DNA of 64,000 bases from Oleispirillum naphthae (GTDB lineage Bacteria; Pseudomonadota; Alphaproteobacteria; Rhodospirillales; Rhodospirillaceae): assembly GCA_027864655.1 (NCBI GenBank), contig JAQAZG010000002.1, positions 397,461 to 461,460 of the forward strand, given 5' to 3'. Position numbers and translations under genes: made by a program. Under the pieces are notes generated by a model. It saw only the letters and a program-made list of their open reading frames with translations, was not told the DNA's origin and ran no database searches. Shown piece by piece: positions 39,659 to 49,128 of the stretch (position 1 is its first letter; each line of letters begins with the position of its first letter).

Positions 39659-40978
39659 GTGAGCGAATCCGGTAAATCCGGCGGCAAAGCGCCGCTGAAG
39701 GTCGCGGTCGCCGGACTGGGAACGGTCGGCGCCGGGGTGCTGAAACTGCTGCGCGGCAACGCCGCGGGGATCGCCGCGCGGGCCGGCCGCCCGATTACCG
39801 TGACCGCGGTCTCCGCGCGCAACCGCGGCAAGGACCGCGGCGTGCCGCTTGCCGGGTTCGCCTGGTTCGACGACCCGGTGGCGATGGCGCGCGAGGCCGA
39901 CGCCGACGTGGTGGTGGAGCTGATCGGCGGCGCCAACGGCCCGGCCAAGGCGACGGTGGAGGCGGCGTTTGCCGCCGGGCGTTCCGTGGTCACCGCAAAT
40001 AAGGCGCTTTTGGCGCATCACGGCGGCGAACTTGCGGCACAGGCCGAGGCCAAGGGCGCGGCGCTCGCCTTCGAGGCGGCGGTGGCGGGGGGCATCCCCA
40101 TCGTCAAGGGGCTGCGCGAGGGGCTGGCGGCCAACCGCATCGGCCGCGTCGTCGGCATCCTCAACGGCACCTGCAACTATATCCTCACCACGATGCGCGA
40201 GACCGGCCGCGACTTCGCCGACGTGCTGGCCGATGCGCAGGCGCTCGGCTATGCCGAGGCCGACCCCTCCTTCGACATCGACGGGGTGGACGCGGCGCAC
40301 AAGCTCGCCCTGCTCACCTCGCTCGCCTTCGGCACCGCCGTGGACTTCGCCAAGGTGCACGTGGAGGGCATCCGCCACGTCTCCGCCCAGGACATCGCCT
40401 ATGCCGACGAACTCGGCTACCGCATCAAGCTTCTCGCCATCGCGCGGCGCACCGAGGCGGGCATCGAGCAGCGGGTGCACCCCTGCATGGTGCCGAAAAC
40501 CTCCGGCATCGCCGCGGTGGAAGGGGTGTTCAACGCGGTGATGGTGGAGGGCGATTTCGTCGGGCCGGTGGTGTTCCAGGGCCGCGGCGCGGGCGAGGGG
40601 CCGACCGCCTCCGCCGTGGTCGCCGACCTCATCGACATCGCGGCGGGGCGCGCGCCCGCCGCGCCCTTCGGCATTCCCGCGGCGGCGCAGGCGGCCTTGA
40701 TCCCGGCGCCGATGGGCGATCACTTCGGCTCCTACTACGTCCGCCTGATGGTGGTGGACAAGCCCGGCGTGTTCGCCGCCATCGCCACGGCGCTGGGGGA
40801 GGAGAACGTTTCCATGGAATCGGTGCTGCAGCACGGCCGCCATCCCGACGGCCCGGTGGCGGTGGTGCTGACCATTCACGAAACCACCGAGGGCGCGTTC
40901 ATGCGCGCCCTGGACCGCATGGCCCGCGTCGATGGCATTCTCGACACGCCGCGCGCCATCCGCATCGAGGCGGTGTAA
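39659..40978 (+). CDS. hom: Homoserine dehydrogenase
   Basis: A 439-aa enzyme: NAD(P) site VAVAGLGTVGAGVLKLL, RPITVTAVSARNRGKDRG, VTANKALLAHHGGELA, FEAAVAGGIPIVKGLREGL, GILNGTCNYILTTM, GYAEADPSFDIDGVDAAHKLALL, and a C-terminal ACT domain (VVDKPGVFAAIATALGEENVSMESVLQHGRH) for feedback control by threonine. It reduces aspartate semialdehyde to homoserine. GTG start two bases after the aminotransferase stop, so probably one operon. Confidence 0.95.
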   Translation: MSESGKSGGKAPLKVAVAGLGTVGAGVLKLLRGNAAGIAARAGRPITVTAVSARNRGKDRGVPLAGFAWFDDPVAMAREADADVVVELIGGANGPAKATVEAAFAAGRSVVTANKALLAHHGGELAAQAEAKGAALAFEAAVAGGIPIVKGLREGLAANRIGRVVGILNGTCNYILTTMRETGRDFADVLADAQALGYAEADPSFDIDGVDAAHKLALLTSLAFGTAVDFAKVHVEGIRHVSAQDIAYADELGYRIKLLAIARRTEAGIEQRVHPCMVPKTSGIAAVEGVFNAVMVEGDFVGPVVFQGRGAGEGPTASAVVADLIDIAAGRAPAAPFGIPAAAQAALIPAPMGDHFGSYYVRLMVVDKPGVFAAIATALGEENVSMESVLQHGRHPDGPVAVVLTIHETTEGAFMRALDRMARVDGILDTPRAIRIEAV

Positions 40979-40988
40979 GGAGGACAGC

Positions 40989-41990
40989 ATGGCCGAGCAC
41001 GACGCGCCGCAGGACAACCCGGACGGCCGCATGGACCGCAACCTGGCGCTCGAGGCGGTGCGCGCCACCGAATGCGCGGCGCTCGCCTCCGCCCGCCTGA
41101 TGGGCCACGGCGACGAACGCGCCGCCGACCAGGCGGCGATCGAGGCGATGCACCACACCCTCGGCTTCATCGGCATCGACGGGGTGATCGCGGTGGGCGA
41201 GGGCGATGCGGGCGAGACGCGGCTTCTCCACTCCGGGGAACGCATCGGCACCGGCGCGGGCCCCAGTGTCGATATCGCGGTGGACGCGCTGGAGGGGTCC
41301 ACCATCGTCGCCCGCGGCGGCCAGAACGCGCTGTCGGTGATCGCCTTCGCCGGGCAGGGCGGCTTCCTCAACCCGCCGCGCGTCTATATGGACAAGATCG
41401 CGGTGGGGCCGGACCTGCCCGCGGACGTGGTCGATCTCGACGCGCCGCCGCGCGACAACCTTTCCGCCCTGGCCGCGGCCAAGGGCGTGGCGGTGCGCGA
41501 CCTCCTGGTGTGCATCCTCGACCGGCCGCGCCACGAGAGCCTGATCGCCGAGGTGCGCGCCTGCGGCGCGCGGGTGATGCTGATCCCCGACGGCGACGTC
41601 TCCGCCGCCATCGCCACCGCCCACGGCGGCCCCGACGTCGGGCCGGACATCTATCTCGGCACCGGCGGCGCGGCGGAGGGCGTGCTCGCCGCCGCGGCGC
41701 TGAAGTGCGCCGGAGGTCAGATGCAGGGCCGCCTGCGCCTGCGCAGCGAGGCCGAGCGCACCGCCGCGATGCGCCTCGGCATCGTCGATTTCGACCACAA
41801 GTACGGCATCGCCGACATGGTGAAGGGCGAGGTGATGTTCGCCGCCACCGGCGTCACCCACGGCGCGCTGCTGCAAGGCGTGCGCCGCATGCCGCACGGC
41901 GTGGTGACGCATTCGGTGGTGATGCGCTCCAAGTCCGGCACGGTGCGCTACATCACCGCCTTTCATCAGCAACGCCGCCGGGAGGAGTAG
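40989..41990 (+). CDS. glpX: Class II fructose-1,6-bisphosphatase
   Basis: A 333-aa GlpX: NLALEAVRATECAALASARLMGHGDERAADQAAIEAMH, VIAVGEGDAGETRLLHSGERIGTG, then SVDIAVDALEGSTIVARGGQNALSVIAF, YMDKIAVGP, YLGTGGAAEGVLAAAALKC and VTHGALLQGVRR. The EGD/DALEGS metal sites are intact. It serves gluconeogenesis. A strong AAGGAGG precedes the ATG ten bases after the hom stop. Confidence 0.95.
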   Translation: MAEHDAPQDNPDGRMDRNLALEAVRATECAALASARLMGHGDERAADQAAIEAMHHTLGFIGIDGVIAVGEGDAGETRLLHSGERIGTGAGPSVDIAVDALEGSTIVARGGQNALSVIAFAGQGGFLNPPRVYMDKIAVGPDLPADVVDLDAPPRDNLSALAAAKGVAVRDLLVCILDRPRHESLIAEVRACGARVMLIPDGDVSAAIATAHGGPDVGPDIYLGTGGAAEGVLAAAALKCAGGQMQGRLRLRSEAERTAAMRLGIVDFDHKYGIADMVKGEVMFAATGVTHGALLQGVRRMPHGVVTHSVVMRSKSGTVRYITAFHQQRRREE

Positions 41991-41993
41991 AGG

Positions 41994-43796
41994 GTGGCGG
42001 ATCCCACCGCATCGGGGGAGGACGCCTTTCTCGGCGTGCGCCGCTCGCTGCGCGGCCGTTTCTGGCGCCTCAATCCGGCCGATGCCGCCCTCGTCTCCAC
42101 CCTGATCCGGCGCTTCGGCCTGCCGGAGGTGGTGGCGCGCGCCATGGCGGCGCGCGGCATTGGCGAGGCGGCCGCCGAGGCCTACCTCTCGCCGACCCTG
42201 CGCACCCTGCTGCCCGACCCGTCCCGCCTTGCCGACATGGACCGCGCGGTGGCGCGCCTCGCCGCGGCGGTGGCGGCGGCGGAGCCCTTGGCGGTGTTCG
42301 GCGATTACGACGTGGACGGCGCCACCTCCGCGGCGCTGATGGTGCGCTATTTCCGCGCGCTCGGCATGCCCGTCGCGGTGCACATTCCCGACCGCATCAC
42401 CGAGGGCTACGGCCCCAACGCCGCCGCGATTCTGGGGCTGCGCGACCGCGGCGCGCGGCTTCTCGTCACCGTGGACTGCGGCGTCACCGCGTTCGCCGCG
42501 CTGGAGGCCGCGCGCGACGCGGGGATGGAGGTGATCGTCGTCGATCACCACCAGGTGGAGGAGGCCCTGCCCGCGGCCTTCGCCGTGGTCGATCCGAAGC
42601 GCCGCGACGACGCGAGCGGCGCCGAGGCCCTGGCGGCGGTGGGGGTGACCTTCCTGCTGCTCGTCGGCCTCAACCGCGCGCTGCGCGCCGCCGGGCGCTT
42701 CTCCGCCGGACGGCCGGAGCCGGACCTGATGCGCATGCTCGACCTGGTGGCCTTCGGCACGGTGTGCGACGTGGTGCCGCTCACCGGGATCAACCGCGCC
42801 TTCGTCGCCCAGGGGCTGAAGGTGCTGGCGGCGGGCGGCAACACCGGGCTTGCCGCGCTCGCCGAGATGGCGGGGGTCACCACGCCCGAGACCTATCACA
42901 TCGGCTTCGTCCTCGGCCCGCGGATCAACGCCGGGGGGCGCGTCGGCACCTCGGACCTCGGGGTGCGCCTGCTTTCCTGCGACGACCCGGCGGAGGCGCG
43001 GGCGCTTGCCGCCGAACTGGAGGAGCACAACGTCTCGCGCCGCGAGATCGAGGCCGCGGCGCTGGACGAGGCGGTGGCCCAGGTGGAGGCGACCCTGCCT
43101 CCGGACTCCCCGGTGGTGGTGGCCGCGGGCGAGGACTGGCACCCCGGCGTCGTCGGCCTGGTCGCGGCGCGGCTGAAGGAACGCTTCAACGTGCCCGCCT
43201 GCGCCGTCACCTTCCTCGGCGAGCACGGCAAGGGCTCCGGCCGTTCGGTGCCCGGCGTCAACCTCGGCGCCGCGGTGCTGGCGGCGCGCGAGGCGGGGGT
43301 GCTGCTCACCGGCGGCGGCCACGCCATGGCTGCGGGCTTCACCATCATGCGCAGCGAGCTTTCGCGCTTCTGCACCTTCCTCGCCGACCACGTGCGGGCG
43401 CAGCGCGCGGGCGGCGAGGCGGTGACCGTGGTGCCGGTGGATGGCGCCATCGACGTGCGCGGCGCGGTGCCGGAGCTGGTCTCCGTGCTCGCCCGCATGG
43501 AACCCTTCGGCGCGGGCAACGACGAGCCGCGCTTCGCGGTGCCCGCGGTGCGCCTGGGCCGTGCCGAGATCGTCGGCTCCAGCCATGTGCGGGCGCACGC
43601 CTACGGCAAGAACGGCGGGCGGCTGAAGATCATCGCCTTCCGCGCCGCGGAGGAGGAACTGGGCCGCGCGCTGCTGGCGCACCGCGACCGGCCCCTGCAT
43701 CTCTTGGGGGCGCTGCGCGCCGACACCTGGCAGGGGCGCAACGAGGTGCAGCTCGTCGTCGAGGACGCCGCCTGGGCGGACGAGGAACCCGCCTAG
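41994..43796 (+). CDS. recJ: Single-strand-specific exonuclease RecJ
   Basis: A 600-aa RecJ. The DHH motifs are VFGDYDVDGATSAALM, LLVTVDCGV, VIVVDHHQVEEALPAAFAVVDPKR and FGTVCDVVPLTGINRAFV; the DHHA1 part has GPRINAGGRVGT, and later GKGSGRSVPGVNL and GGGHAMAAGFT. It degrades 5' ends in recombination and mismatch repair. GTG start three bases after glpX. Its stop overlaps the convergent acetyltransferase stop by four bases. Confidence 0.96.
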   Translation: MADPTASGEDAFLGVRRSLRGRFWRLNPADAALVSTLIRRFGLPEVVARAMAARGIGEAAAEAYLSPTLRTLLPDPSRLADMDRAVARLAAAVAAAEPLAVFGDYDVDGATSAALMVRYFRALGMPVAVHIPDRITEGYGPNAAAILGLRDRGARLLVTVDCGVTAFAALEAARDAGMEVIVVDHHQVEEALPAAFAVVDPKRRDDASGAEALAAVGVTFLLLVGLNRALRAAGRFSAGRPEPDLMRMLDLVAFGTVCDVVPLTGINRAFVAQGLKVLAAGGNTGLAALAEMAGVTTPETYHIGFVLGPRINAGGRVGTSDLGVRLLSCDDPAEARALAAELEEHNVSRREIEAAALDEAVAQVEATLPPDSPVVVAAGEDWHPGVVGLVAARLKERFNVPACAVTFLGEHGKGSGRSVPGVNLGAAVLAAREAGVLLTGGGHAMAAGFTIMRSELSRFCTFLADHVRAQRAGGEAVTVVPVDGAIDVRGAVPELVSVLARMEPFGAGNDEPRFAVPAVRLGRAEIVGSSHVRAHAYGKNGGRLKIIAFRAAEEELGRALLAHRDRPLHLLGALRADTWQGRNEVQLVVEDAAWADEEPA

Positions 43797-44362
43797 TCCT
43801 GCGGGTCGCGGCCCGCCTCGTCGGCGAGCGGCCGCTGCATGTAGACGGAATCCAGCCAGCGCCCGAACTTCAGCCCGACGTGGACGAGCGTGCCCGCGTG
43901 GATGAAGCCGTTGGCCTCGTGCGCGCGGATGCTGGCGTGGTTCTCGGAATCGCCGATCACCGCGATCATCCGGCGGTAGCCGAGCGCGATGCAGCGGTCG
44001 ATCAGCGCGGCGAGCAGGGTGCGCCCGACCGCGAGCCCGCGCAGCTCGGGCGCGACGTAGACGGAATCCTCGAGCGTGTAGCGGTAGGCCGAGCGCGGGC
44101 GGAACGGCCCGGCATAGGCATAGCCGACCACGCCGCCGCGGAACTCCGCCACCAGATAGGGTAGGCCGCGGTCGAGAATCGCCTGGCGGCGCGCGACCAT
44201 TTCCGCGGCGGAGGGCGGGGTTTCCTCGAAAGAGCCGGTGCCGTGCATCACGCTCGCGGCGTAGATGCGGTGGATTTCCGCGATGTCCTCGGGGCGGGAA
44301 TCCCGCACCGTCATGTCGATCGGGACCGCGACCTTGAGCACCGAGAGTCCGGACTGCGTCAT
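43793..44362 (-). CDS. GNAT-family N-acetyltransferase
   Basis: A 189-aa acetyltransferase of the phosphinothricin acetyltransferase-like group: VRDSRPEDIAEIHRIYAASVMHGTGSFEETPPSAAEMVARR, GYAYAGPFRPRSAYRYTLEDSVYVAPELRGLAVGRTLLAALID (acetyl-CoA loop RGLAVGRTL), and HVGLKFGRWLDSVYMQRPL. Such enzymes acetylate amino-acid analogues, for example methionine sulfoximine. Convergent with recJ. Confidence 0.9.
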   Translation of the reverse strand: MTQSGLSVLKVAVPIDMTVRDSRPEDIAEIHRIYAASVMHGTGSFEETPPSAAEMVARRQAILDRGLPYLVAEFRGGVVGYAYAGPFRPRSAYRYTLEDSVYVAPELRGLAVGRTLLAALIDRCIALGYRRMIAVIGDSENHASIRAHEANGFIHAGTLVHVGLKFGRWLDSVYMQRPLADEAGRDPQD

Positions 44363-44518
44363 CGTTCTGCCATCCTTGGCCGGAAAAACCGTGGAGCAGT
44401 GGTATAGGACAATTTGCGCATCCCCTGCAAGAGACCGCGCAACCCGCCGCTTTTTGGCCCGGAACCTACCGAAAAGGATTGAATAGCGTGGCGTTTTTCG
44501 GCTAAGAAATCTGGCGCC

Positions 44519-44594
44519 GACCCCATCGTCTAGAGGCCTAGGACACCGGCCTTTCACGCCGGCAACACGGGTTCGAATCCCGTTGGGGTCGCCA
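44519..44594 (+). tRNA. tRNA-Glu (TTC)
   Basis: A 76-base cloverleaf: acceptor GACCCCA/TGGGGTC, D-arm TCGTCTAGAGGCCTAGGA, anticodon stem CCGGC/GCCGG with loop CTTTCAC (TTC at 44553-44555), T-arm ACGGG-TTCGAAT-CCCGT, discriminator G and encoded CCA. Confidence 0.97.
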
Positions 44595-44985
44595 GTCTAA
44601 CCGGCGGGGGAGCTTGCATTCGCGCCGTCGGCACGGGGGAGGGTCCGAAGCGTTGCAGCGCGCGGGGAGAACGCGCGCACGAAACGTGTTGGATCGATGA
44701 CGAAGTGGGGGCGACGACCTTGTGGCCGCATAAGGGACACGCCGAATACGATGACTCGCAGGTGACCATGCCGCGCCGGAGCGCCGGGATGGCGGAGGAT
44801 GCTTGCGTCCACTCTACGGCTTGCACTGCGATGGGGGTTGCCGCAGTGCCGGGAAATTATGTCACGAGTCCAGCCGGCGCGGTCGCAGTGATGCGCCGCG
44901 CTTTTTCTTTTGCCGGAAGCGGGGCGTAGAACTGACCCAAAACTTGGTTGTTCAAAACGGGCAAATCTCTAACAGGAGACTGTAA
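44595..44985 (+). other. Intergenic region before the CoA-transferase gene
   Basis: About 390 bases without a convincing gene; short frames have poor composition. The end carries the ribosome site ACAGGAGACTG before ATG 44986, and an AACTGACCCAAAACTTGG stretch resembles a promoter region, but no clear -35/-10 pair is seen. Confidence 0.4.
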
Positions 44986-46578
44986 ATGGGTAAGTATGGA
45001 ACACTGGATGAGCGCATCCGCTGTAAGTCCCTTATGTCCAAGGTCGTTCCGGTTGACGGTGTCATTCCGATGTTCAAGGACGGGATGCATGTGGGCTTCT
45101 CCGGGTTTACTCCCGCCGGCTGTCCGAAGGCCGTGCCGACCGCTCTGGTCGATTATGTCGAGAAGAACAATCTGCAGGGCAAACTGCGTTTCAGCCTGTT
45201 CGTCGGCGCGTCGTCCACCGCCTCCATCGAGAACCGCTGGGCGCAGAACGACATGATCGACCGCCGGTGGCCGTACCAGACCGGCAAGGACATCGCCAAG
45301 GGCATCAACACCGGCCACATCCGCATGGGCGACAAGCACCTGTCGCTGTTCGCCCAGGACATGGGCTATGGGTTCTATACCAAGGATACCCCGTCCGGTA
45401 AGCTGGACATCGCCGTCATCGAAGTCTCCGCCATCACCGAGAACTGCGGCCTGGTGCTCACCGCCTCCTGCGGCATCGTTCCGGAAATCCTGAAGGTCTG
45501 CGACAAGATCATCCTCGAAGTCAACACCGCCATGCCGTCCTTCGAGGGCATGCACGACGTCATCGTGCAGAAGGCGCCGCCGCATCGCGAAATCATCGGC
45601 ATCACCGCCGCCGACACCCGCGTCGGCACCACCTATGTGCCCTGCGACCCGAACAAGATCGTCGCCATCGTCGAATCCGAGCTTCCCGACCAGGGCCGTG
45701 CGCTGGCCGACGCGGAAGACAGCTCGGTCGCCATCGCGAACCACCTGCTCGAATTCTTCGGCGCCGAAGTGAAGGCCGGCCGCCTGCCGAAGAACCTGCT
45801 GCCGTTGCAGTCGGGTGTGGGTTCCATCGCCAACGCCGTCGTCGGCGGCCTGGCCACCGGCCCGTTCTACAACCTCAGCGTCTACACCGAAGTGCTGCAG
45901 GACGGCATGCTCGACCTGTTCGACGCCGGCCGTCTGGACAGCGCTTCCGCGTGCTCCCTGTCCTTGTCCGAGACCGGCTTCGCCCACTTCCTGGAAAAGC
46001 GGGATTTCTATCAGTCGAAGATCGTCCTGCGTCCGCTGGCGATTTCCAACAACCCGGAAGTCAGCCGTCGCCTCGGCGTCATCGCGATGAACACCCCGGT
46101 CGAGTTCGACATCTACGGCCACGCCAACTCCACCCTGATCAACGGGACCCGCATGGTGAACGGTATCGGCGGTTCGGGCGACTTCCTGCGCTCCGGCTTC
46201 CTGAAGATCATGCACTCCCCGTCGGTGCGCCCGTCGAAGACCGACCCGCACGGCATCAGCTGCATCGTGCCGCACGCGCAGCACATCGACCACACCGAGC
46301 ACGATCTCGACGTCCTGGTCACCGAGCAGGGCCTCGCCGATCTGCGCGGCCTGGCGCCGCGGGAACGCGCCCAGTGCATCATCGACAAGTGCGTGCACCC
46401 GGAGTACAAGCCGATCCTTCAGGAATACTACGACATGGCGAAGAAGGAATGCTTGGCGAAGGGTGTCGGCCACGAGCCGCAGCTGTGGGACCGTGCCCTC
46501 AAGATGCAGCTGAACCTGGCGCAGAACGGCACCATGAAGGTCAAGAACTGGGACATCAAGGTCGATCTCTGCGAATAA
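44986..46578 (+). CDS. Succinyl-CoA:acetate CoA-transferase (acetyl-CoA hydrolase family)
   Basis: A 530-aa class I CoA-transferase: HVGFSGFTPAGCPKAVPTAL near the N-terminus, GVGSIANAVVGGLATGPFYNLSVYTEVLQDGMLDLFD with the catalytic Glu in YTEVLQD, INGTRMVNGIGGSGDFLRS, PHAQHIDHTEHDLDVLVTEQGLADLRGLAPRERAQ. It moves CoA between succinate and acetate and so can replace succinyl-CoA synthetase or use acetate. AarC of acetic acid bacteria is the known model. Terminator follows. Confidence 0.93.
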   Translation: MGKYGTLDERIRCKSLMSKVVPVDGVIPMFKDGMHVGFSGFTPAGCPKAVPTALVDYVEKNNLQGKLRFSLFVGASSTASIENRWAQNDMIDRRWPYQTGKDIAKGINTGHIRMGDKHLSLFAQDMGYGFYTKDTPSGKLDIAVIEVSAITENCGLVLTASCGIVPEILKVCDKIILEVNTAMPSFEGMHDVIVQKAPPHREIIGITAADTRVGTTYVPCDPNKIVAIVESELPDQGRALADAEDSSVAIANHLLEFFGAEVKAGRLPKNLLPLQSGVGSIANAVVGGLATGPFYNLSVYTEVLQDGMLDLFDAGRLDSASACSLSLSETGFAHFLEKRDFYQSKIVLRPLAISNNPEVSRRLGVIAMNTPVEFDIYGHANSTLINGTRMVNGIGGSGDFLRSGFLKIMHSPSVRPSKTDPHGISCIVPHAQHIDHTEHDLDVLVTEQGLADLRGLAPRERAQCIIDKCVHPEYKPILQEYYDMAKKECLAKGVGHEPQLWDRALKMQLNLAQNGTMKVKNWDIKVDLCE

Positions 46579-46601
46579 TTGCAGGCCGACCCCAAAACGA
46601 G

Positions 46602-46631
46602 AGAGCGGCAGTTTGCACTGCCGCTCTTTTT
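46602..46631 (+). terminator. Terminator after the CoA-transferase gene
   Basis: AGAGCGGCAGT (46602-46612) pairs with ACTGCCGCTCT around TTGC and is followed by a T-run. It lies between two convergent genes. Confidence 0.88.
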
Positions 46632-46657
46632 TTCTTCGTCCGGCCGTCGTGGCCGGT

Positions 46658-47161
46658 TCAGGACAGCATGCTGCGCAGCATCCAGGCGGCCTTTTCGTGG
46701 GTCTGCATGCGCTGCGTCAGGAGGTCGTTGGTCGGCTCGTCCTCGGCCTTGCCCGCGGCGGGCAGGACCTCGCGCGCCACCTTGGACAAGGTTTCGTTGT
46801 CCTTGGCCAACTGGGCGATCATCTCGACGGCGGAGGGTACGCCGGTCTCCTCCTTCACTGCGGAGAGCTCCTTGTATTGGCTGAAGCTGCCCGGCGCGAA
46901 GACGCCGAGGGCGCGGATGCGCTCCGCGATTTCGTCGATCGCGGCGGCGAGCTCGGTGTACTGCTCCTCGAACATGTTGTGCAGGCCGTTGAACATCGGG
47001 CCGGTGACGTTCCAGTGGAAATTGTGGGTCTTGAGGTAGAGGGTGTAGCTGCTGGCCAGGAGGACCTTCAGTCCCTCGGCGATCTTCTGGCGGTCCTTCT
47101 CGGAGATGCCGATGTCGATCGGCAGCGGCTTGGAAATATCGATGGCGGTGGACTTGGACAT
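46658..47161 (-). CDS. dps: DNA-binding ferritin-like protein Dps
   Basis: A 167-aa Dps: IAEGLKVLLASSYTLYLKTHNFHWNVTGPMFNGLHNMFEEQYTELAAAIDEIAERIRALG holds the ferroxidase ligands (His in HNFHWNV, Asp and Glu in the following helix). It forms a 12-mer that oxidises iron with peroxide and protects DNA. Divergent from oxyR, whose product activates dps in many bacteria. AAGGAG precedes the ATG. Confidence 0.95.
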   Translation of the reverse strand: MSKSTAIDISKPLPIDIGISEKDRQKIAEGLKVLLASSYTLYLKTHNFHWNVTGPMFNGLHNMFEEQYTELAAAIDEIAERIRALGVFAPGSFSQYKELSAVKEETGVPSAVEMIAQLAKDNETLSKVAREVLPAAGKAEDEPTNDLLTQRMQTHEKAAWMLRSMLS

Positions 47162-47367
47162 GATCGTGCTCCTTCGTCTCGGTGGATCGTTGGGGTGATC
47201 CCGGTTATTGTGTGGTCTCTTCCGGGTTGCGGCAACCCCGGCCTGCCGCCCCATGGGGCGGCGCAGCCGGAAAACTTCTGGCGAACCAATCGGTTCGTGA
47301 ACAACCCTAAACACCTTGCAGTTTTTCGTAAAACGAGTAAAAACTACAAAATCGATTGGGAAAACCT
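47162..47367. promoter_or_regulatory. Divergent dps/oxyR promoter region
   Basis: 206 bases between the two start codons. The part near oxyR is AT-rich (about 47,300-47,365), where promoters for both genes and an OxyR site are expected. I could not fix a clear ATAG-N7-CTAT OxyR box by eye. Confidence 0.5.
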
Positions 47368-48273
47368 ATGAAGCTGATCCCGACTCTCCGCCAACTCCAA
47401 TATCTGGTGGCCGTTGCCGACCTGCGCCATTTCGGCCAGGCGGCGGAGTCGTGTTTCGTCACCCAATCGACCCTGAGTTCCGGCATCCAGGACCTGGAAA
47501 CCGTTCTCGATTGCCGCCTGATCGAGCGCGGCACGCGGCGGCGCGTGATGCTGACGCCCTTGGGCGAGGAGATCGTCGAACGCGCGCGCAACCTCCTGCG
47601 CGATGCCGAGGCGCTGGCGGAAGTGGCGGAAAGCGGCCGCCGCCCCCTGGCCGGGCGGTTGCGCCTGGGGGTGATCCCGACGATCGGGCCGTACTTCCTG
47701 CCGCGGGTGCTGCCGCGGGTGCGGGAGCGCTATCCGGAACTGAAGCTCTATCTGCGCGAGGACCAGACCGCACGCCTGATCGACGGGCTGCGCGGCGGGC
47801 GCATCGACTGTGCGGTGCTGGCCACCCCCTACGATCTCGGCGATCTTTCCACCATGGACCTCGGCCTCGACGAATTGCTGGTGGCGGTGCCCGCGGGGCA
47901 CCCCTTCGCCGCCGCCAAGGAGATCGACCCGGCGCGCCTGGAGACCGAGGAAATTCTGATGCTGGAGGACGGCCACTGCCTGCGCGACCACGCGCTCGGG
48001 GCGTGCACCGGGCACCCCCTGCGCACCAACGAGGCGGTGCAGGCGACCAGCCTCGGCACCTTGATCCAGATGGTCGCCAACGGCCTCGGCCTCACCCTGA
48101 TCCCGGCGATGGCGGTGCCCACCGAGGCGCACGACAACTCCGGGGTGATCGCGCGCCACTTCGCCGCGCCGCGGCCGAGCCGGGGGATCGCGCTGGCGTG
48201 GCGCGCCTCGTCGCCGCGCAAGGAGGAATTCAGGCTTTTGGGAGAGACCCTGCGTACCCATCTAGGGAACTGA
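47368..48273 (+). CDS. oxyR: LysR-family peroxide regulator OxyR
   Basis: A 301-aa LysR regulator with N-terminal HTH (LRQLQYLVAVADLRHFGQAAESCFVTQSTLSSGIQDLE) and the OxyR hallmark: Cys204 and Cys213 (GHCLRDHALGAC), nine residues apart as Cys199/Cys208 of E. coli OxyR. These form a disulfide on hydrogen peroxide. GVIPTIGPYFLPRVLP is also typical. ATG at 47368 chosen over an upstream TTG. Confidence 0.95.
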   Translation: MKLIPTLRQLQYLVAVADLRHFGQAAESCFVTQSTLSSGIQDLETVLDCRLIERGTRRRVMLTPLGEEIVERARNLLRDAEALAEVAESGRRPLAGRLRLGVIPTIGPYFLPRVLPRVRERYPELKLYLREDQTARLIDGLRGGRIDCAVLATPYDLGDLSTMDLGLDELLVAVPAGHPFAAAKEIDPARLETEEILMLEDGHCLRDHALGACTGHPLRTNEAVQATSLGTLIQMVANGLGLTLIPAMAVPTEAHDNSGVIARHFAAPRPSRGIALAWRASSPRKEEFRLLGETLRTHLGN

Positions 48274-48301
48274 GTTTCGGTTCCCAGCAGGAGTTCCCCG
48301 G

Positions 48302-48925
48302 ATGATCGATTTCTACACCTTCGGCACGCCCAACGGGCGCAAGGTTTCGGTAATGCTCGAAGAGCTCGGGCTGCCGTATGCCACCCACGTGGTCAATATC
48401 CGCGCCGATGCGCAGTTCGCGCCGGAATTCGTGGCGATCAATCCCAACAGCAAGATCCCGGCGATCGTCGATCCCGACGGTCCCGGCGGCAAGCCGATCT
48501 CGGTGTTCGAGTCCGGCGCCATCCTCATCTACCTCGCGGAAAAGACCGGGAGCCCGCTTCTGCCGGTGGAGCCGCGGGCGAGGGCCGAGGTTTTCTCCTG
48601 GCTGATGTTCCAGATGGCCGGGGTCGGCCCGATGTGCGGCCAGGCGCACCACTTCCTGCACTTTGCGCCGGAGAAGGTGCCCTACGCCATCGCCCGCTAC
48701 GCCACCGAGGCGAAACGCCTCTACGGCGTGATGGATCGCTGCCTCGCCGAGGCGCCTTTCCTCGCCGGGGCGTATTCGATCGCCGATATCGCCACCTTCC
48801 CGTGGGTCGATCGCCACGAATTCCACGAGGTGGATCTCGCCGATTTCCCCAACGTGGCGCGCTGGCATGCGGCGATCGCGGCGCGCCCGGCGGTGGCGCG
48901 CGGCATGGCGGTGCCCGCGGCCTGA
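48302..48925 (+). CDS. Glutathione S-transferase, YfcG/YghU-like
   Basis: A 207-aa GST: the N-terminal thioredoxin fold has IDFYTFGTPNGRKVSVMLEELGLPY and NPNSKIPAIVD (cis-Pro), then FESGAILIYLAEKTGSPLLP; the helical C-terminal part has MFQMAGVGPMCGQAHHF, which is typical of the Nu class (YfcG, YghU). These show disulfide-bond reductase activity with glutathione. It follows oxyR after 28 bp and may be in its regulon. Confidence 0.92.
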   Translation: MIDFYTFGTPNGRKVSVMLEELGLPYATHVVNIRADAQFAPEFVAINPNSKIPAIVDPDGPGGKPISVFESGAILIYLAEKTGSPLLPVEPRARAEVFSWLMFQMAGVGPMCGQAHHFLHFAPEKVPYAIARYATEAKRLYGVMDRCLAEAPFLAGAYSIADIATFPWVDRHEFHEVDLADFPNVARWHAAIAARPAVARGMAVPAA

Positions 48926-48965
48926 AGCGCAGGCGTGGAAAGCGCCGGAGAGGTGCGCTGGATTG

Positions 48966-48994
48966 TTGACGCAACGCCCCGCTTCGGCTAGACA
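48966..48994 (+). promoter_or_regulatory. Promoter of tRNA-Ser
   Basis: TTGACG (48966-48971) and TAGACA (48989-48994) are 17 bp apart, 38 bases before the mature tRNA start. GC-rich bases follow the -10, as in stable RNA promoters. Confidence 0.8.
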
Positions 48995-49032
48995 TTCGGC
49001 TCTTGACCGGCGCGGTGCGCCGGGCGGGATAC

Positions 49033-49121
49033 GGAGGGGTGGCAGAGCGGTAATGCAGCGGATTGCTAATCCGTGACGGATTTAACCCCGTCCCCGGGTT
49101 CGAGTCCCGGTCCCTCCGCCA
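49033..49121 (+). tRNA. tRNA-Ser (GCT)
   Basis: An 89-base class II tRNA: acceptor GGAGGGG/TCCCTCC, anticodon stem GCGGA/TCCGT with loop TTGCTAA (GCT at 49065-49067), a long variable arm, T-arm CCGGG-TTCGAGT-CCCGG, discriminator G and CCA. The island is inserted at its 3' end, which is restored by the island copy. Confidence 0.97.
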
Positions 49122-49128
49122 GCTTCCC

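Noticed and set aside
44705..44929. Small ORF between tRNA-Glu and the CoA-transferase gene
   Set aside because: No ribosome site and unlikely composition.
47162..47367. OxyR binding box between dps and oxyR
   Set aside because: No convincing ATAG-N7-CTAT pattern by eye; only the gene arrangement suggests it.
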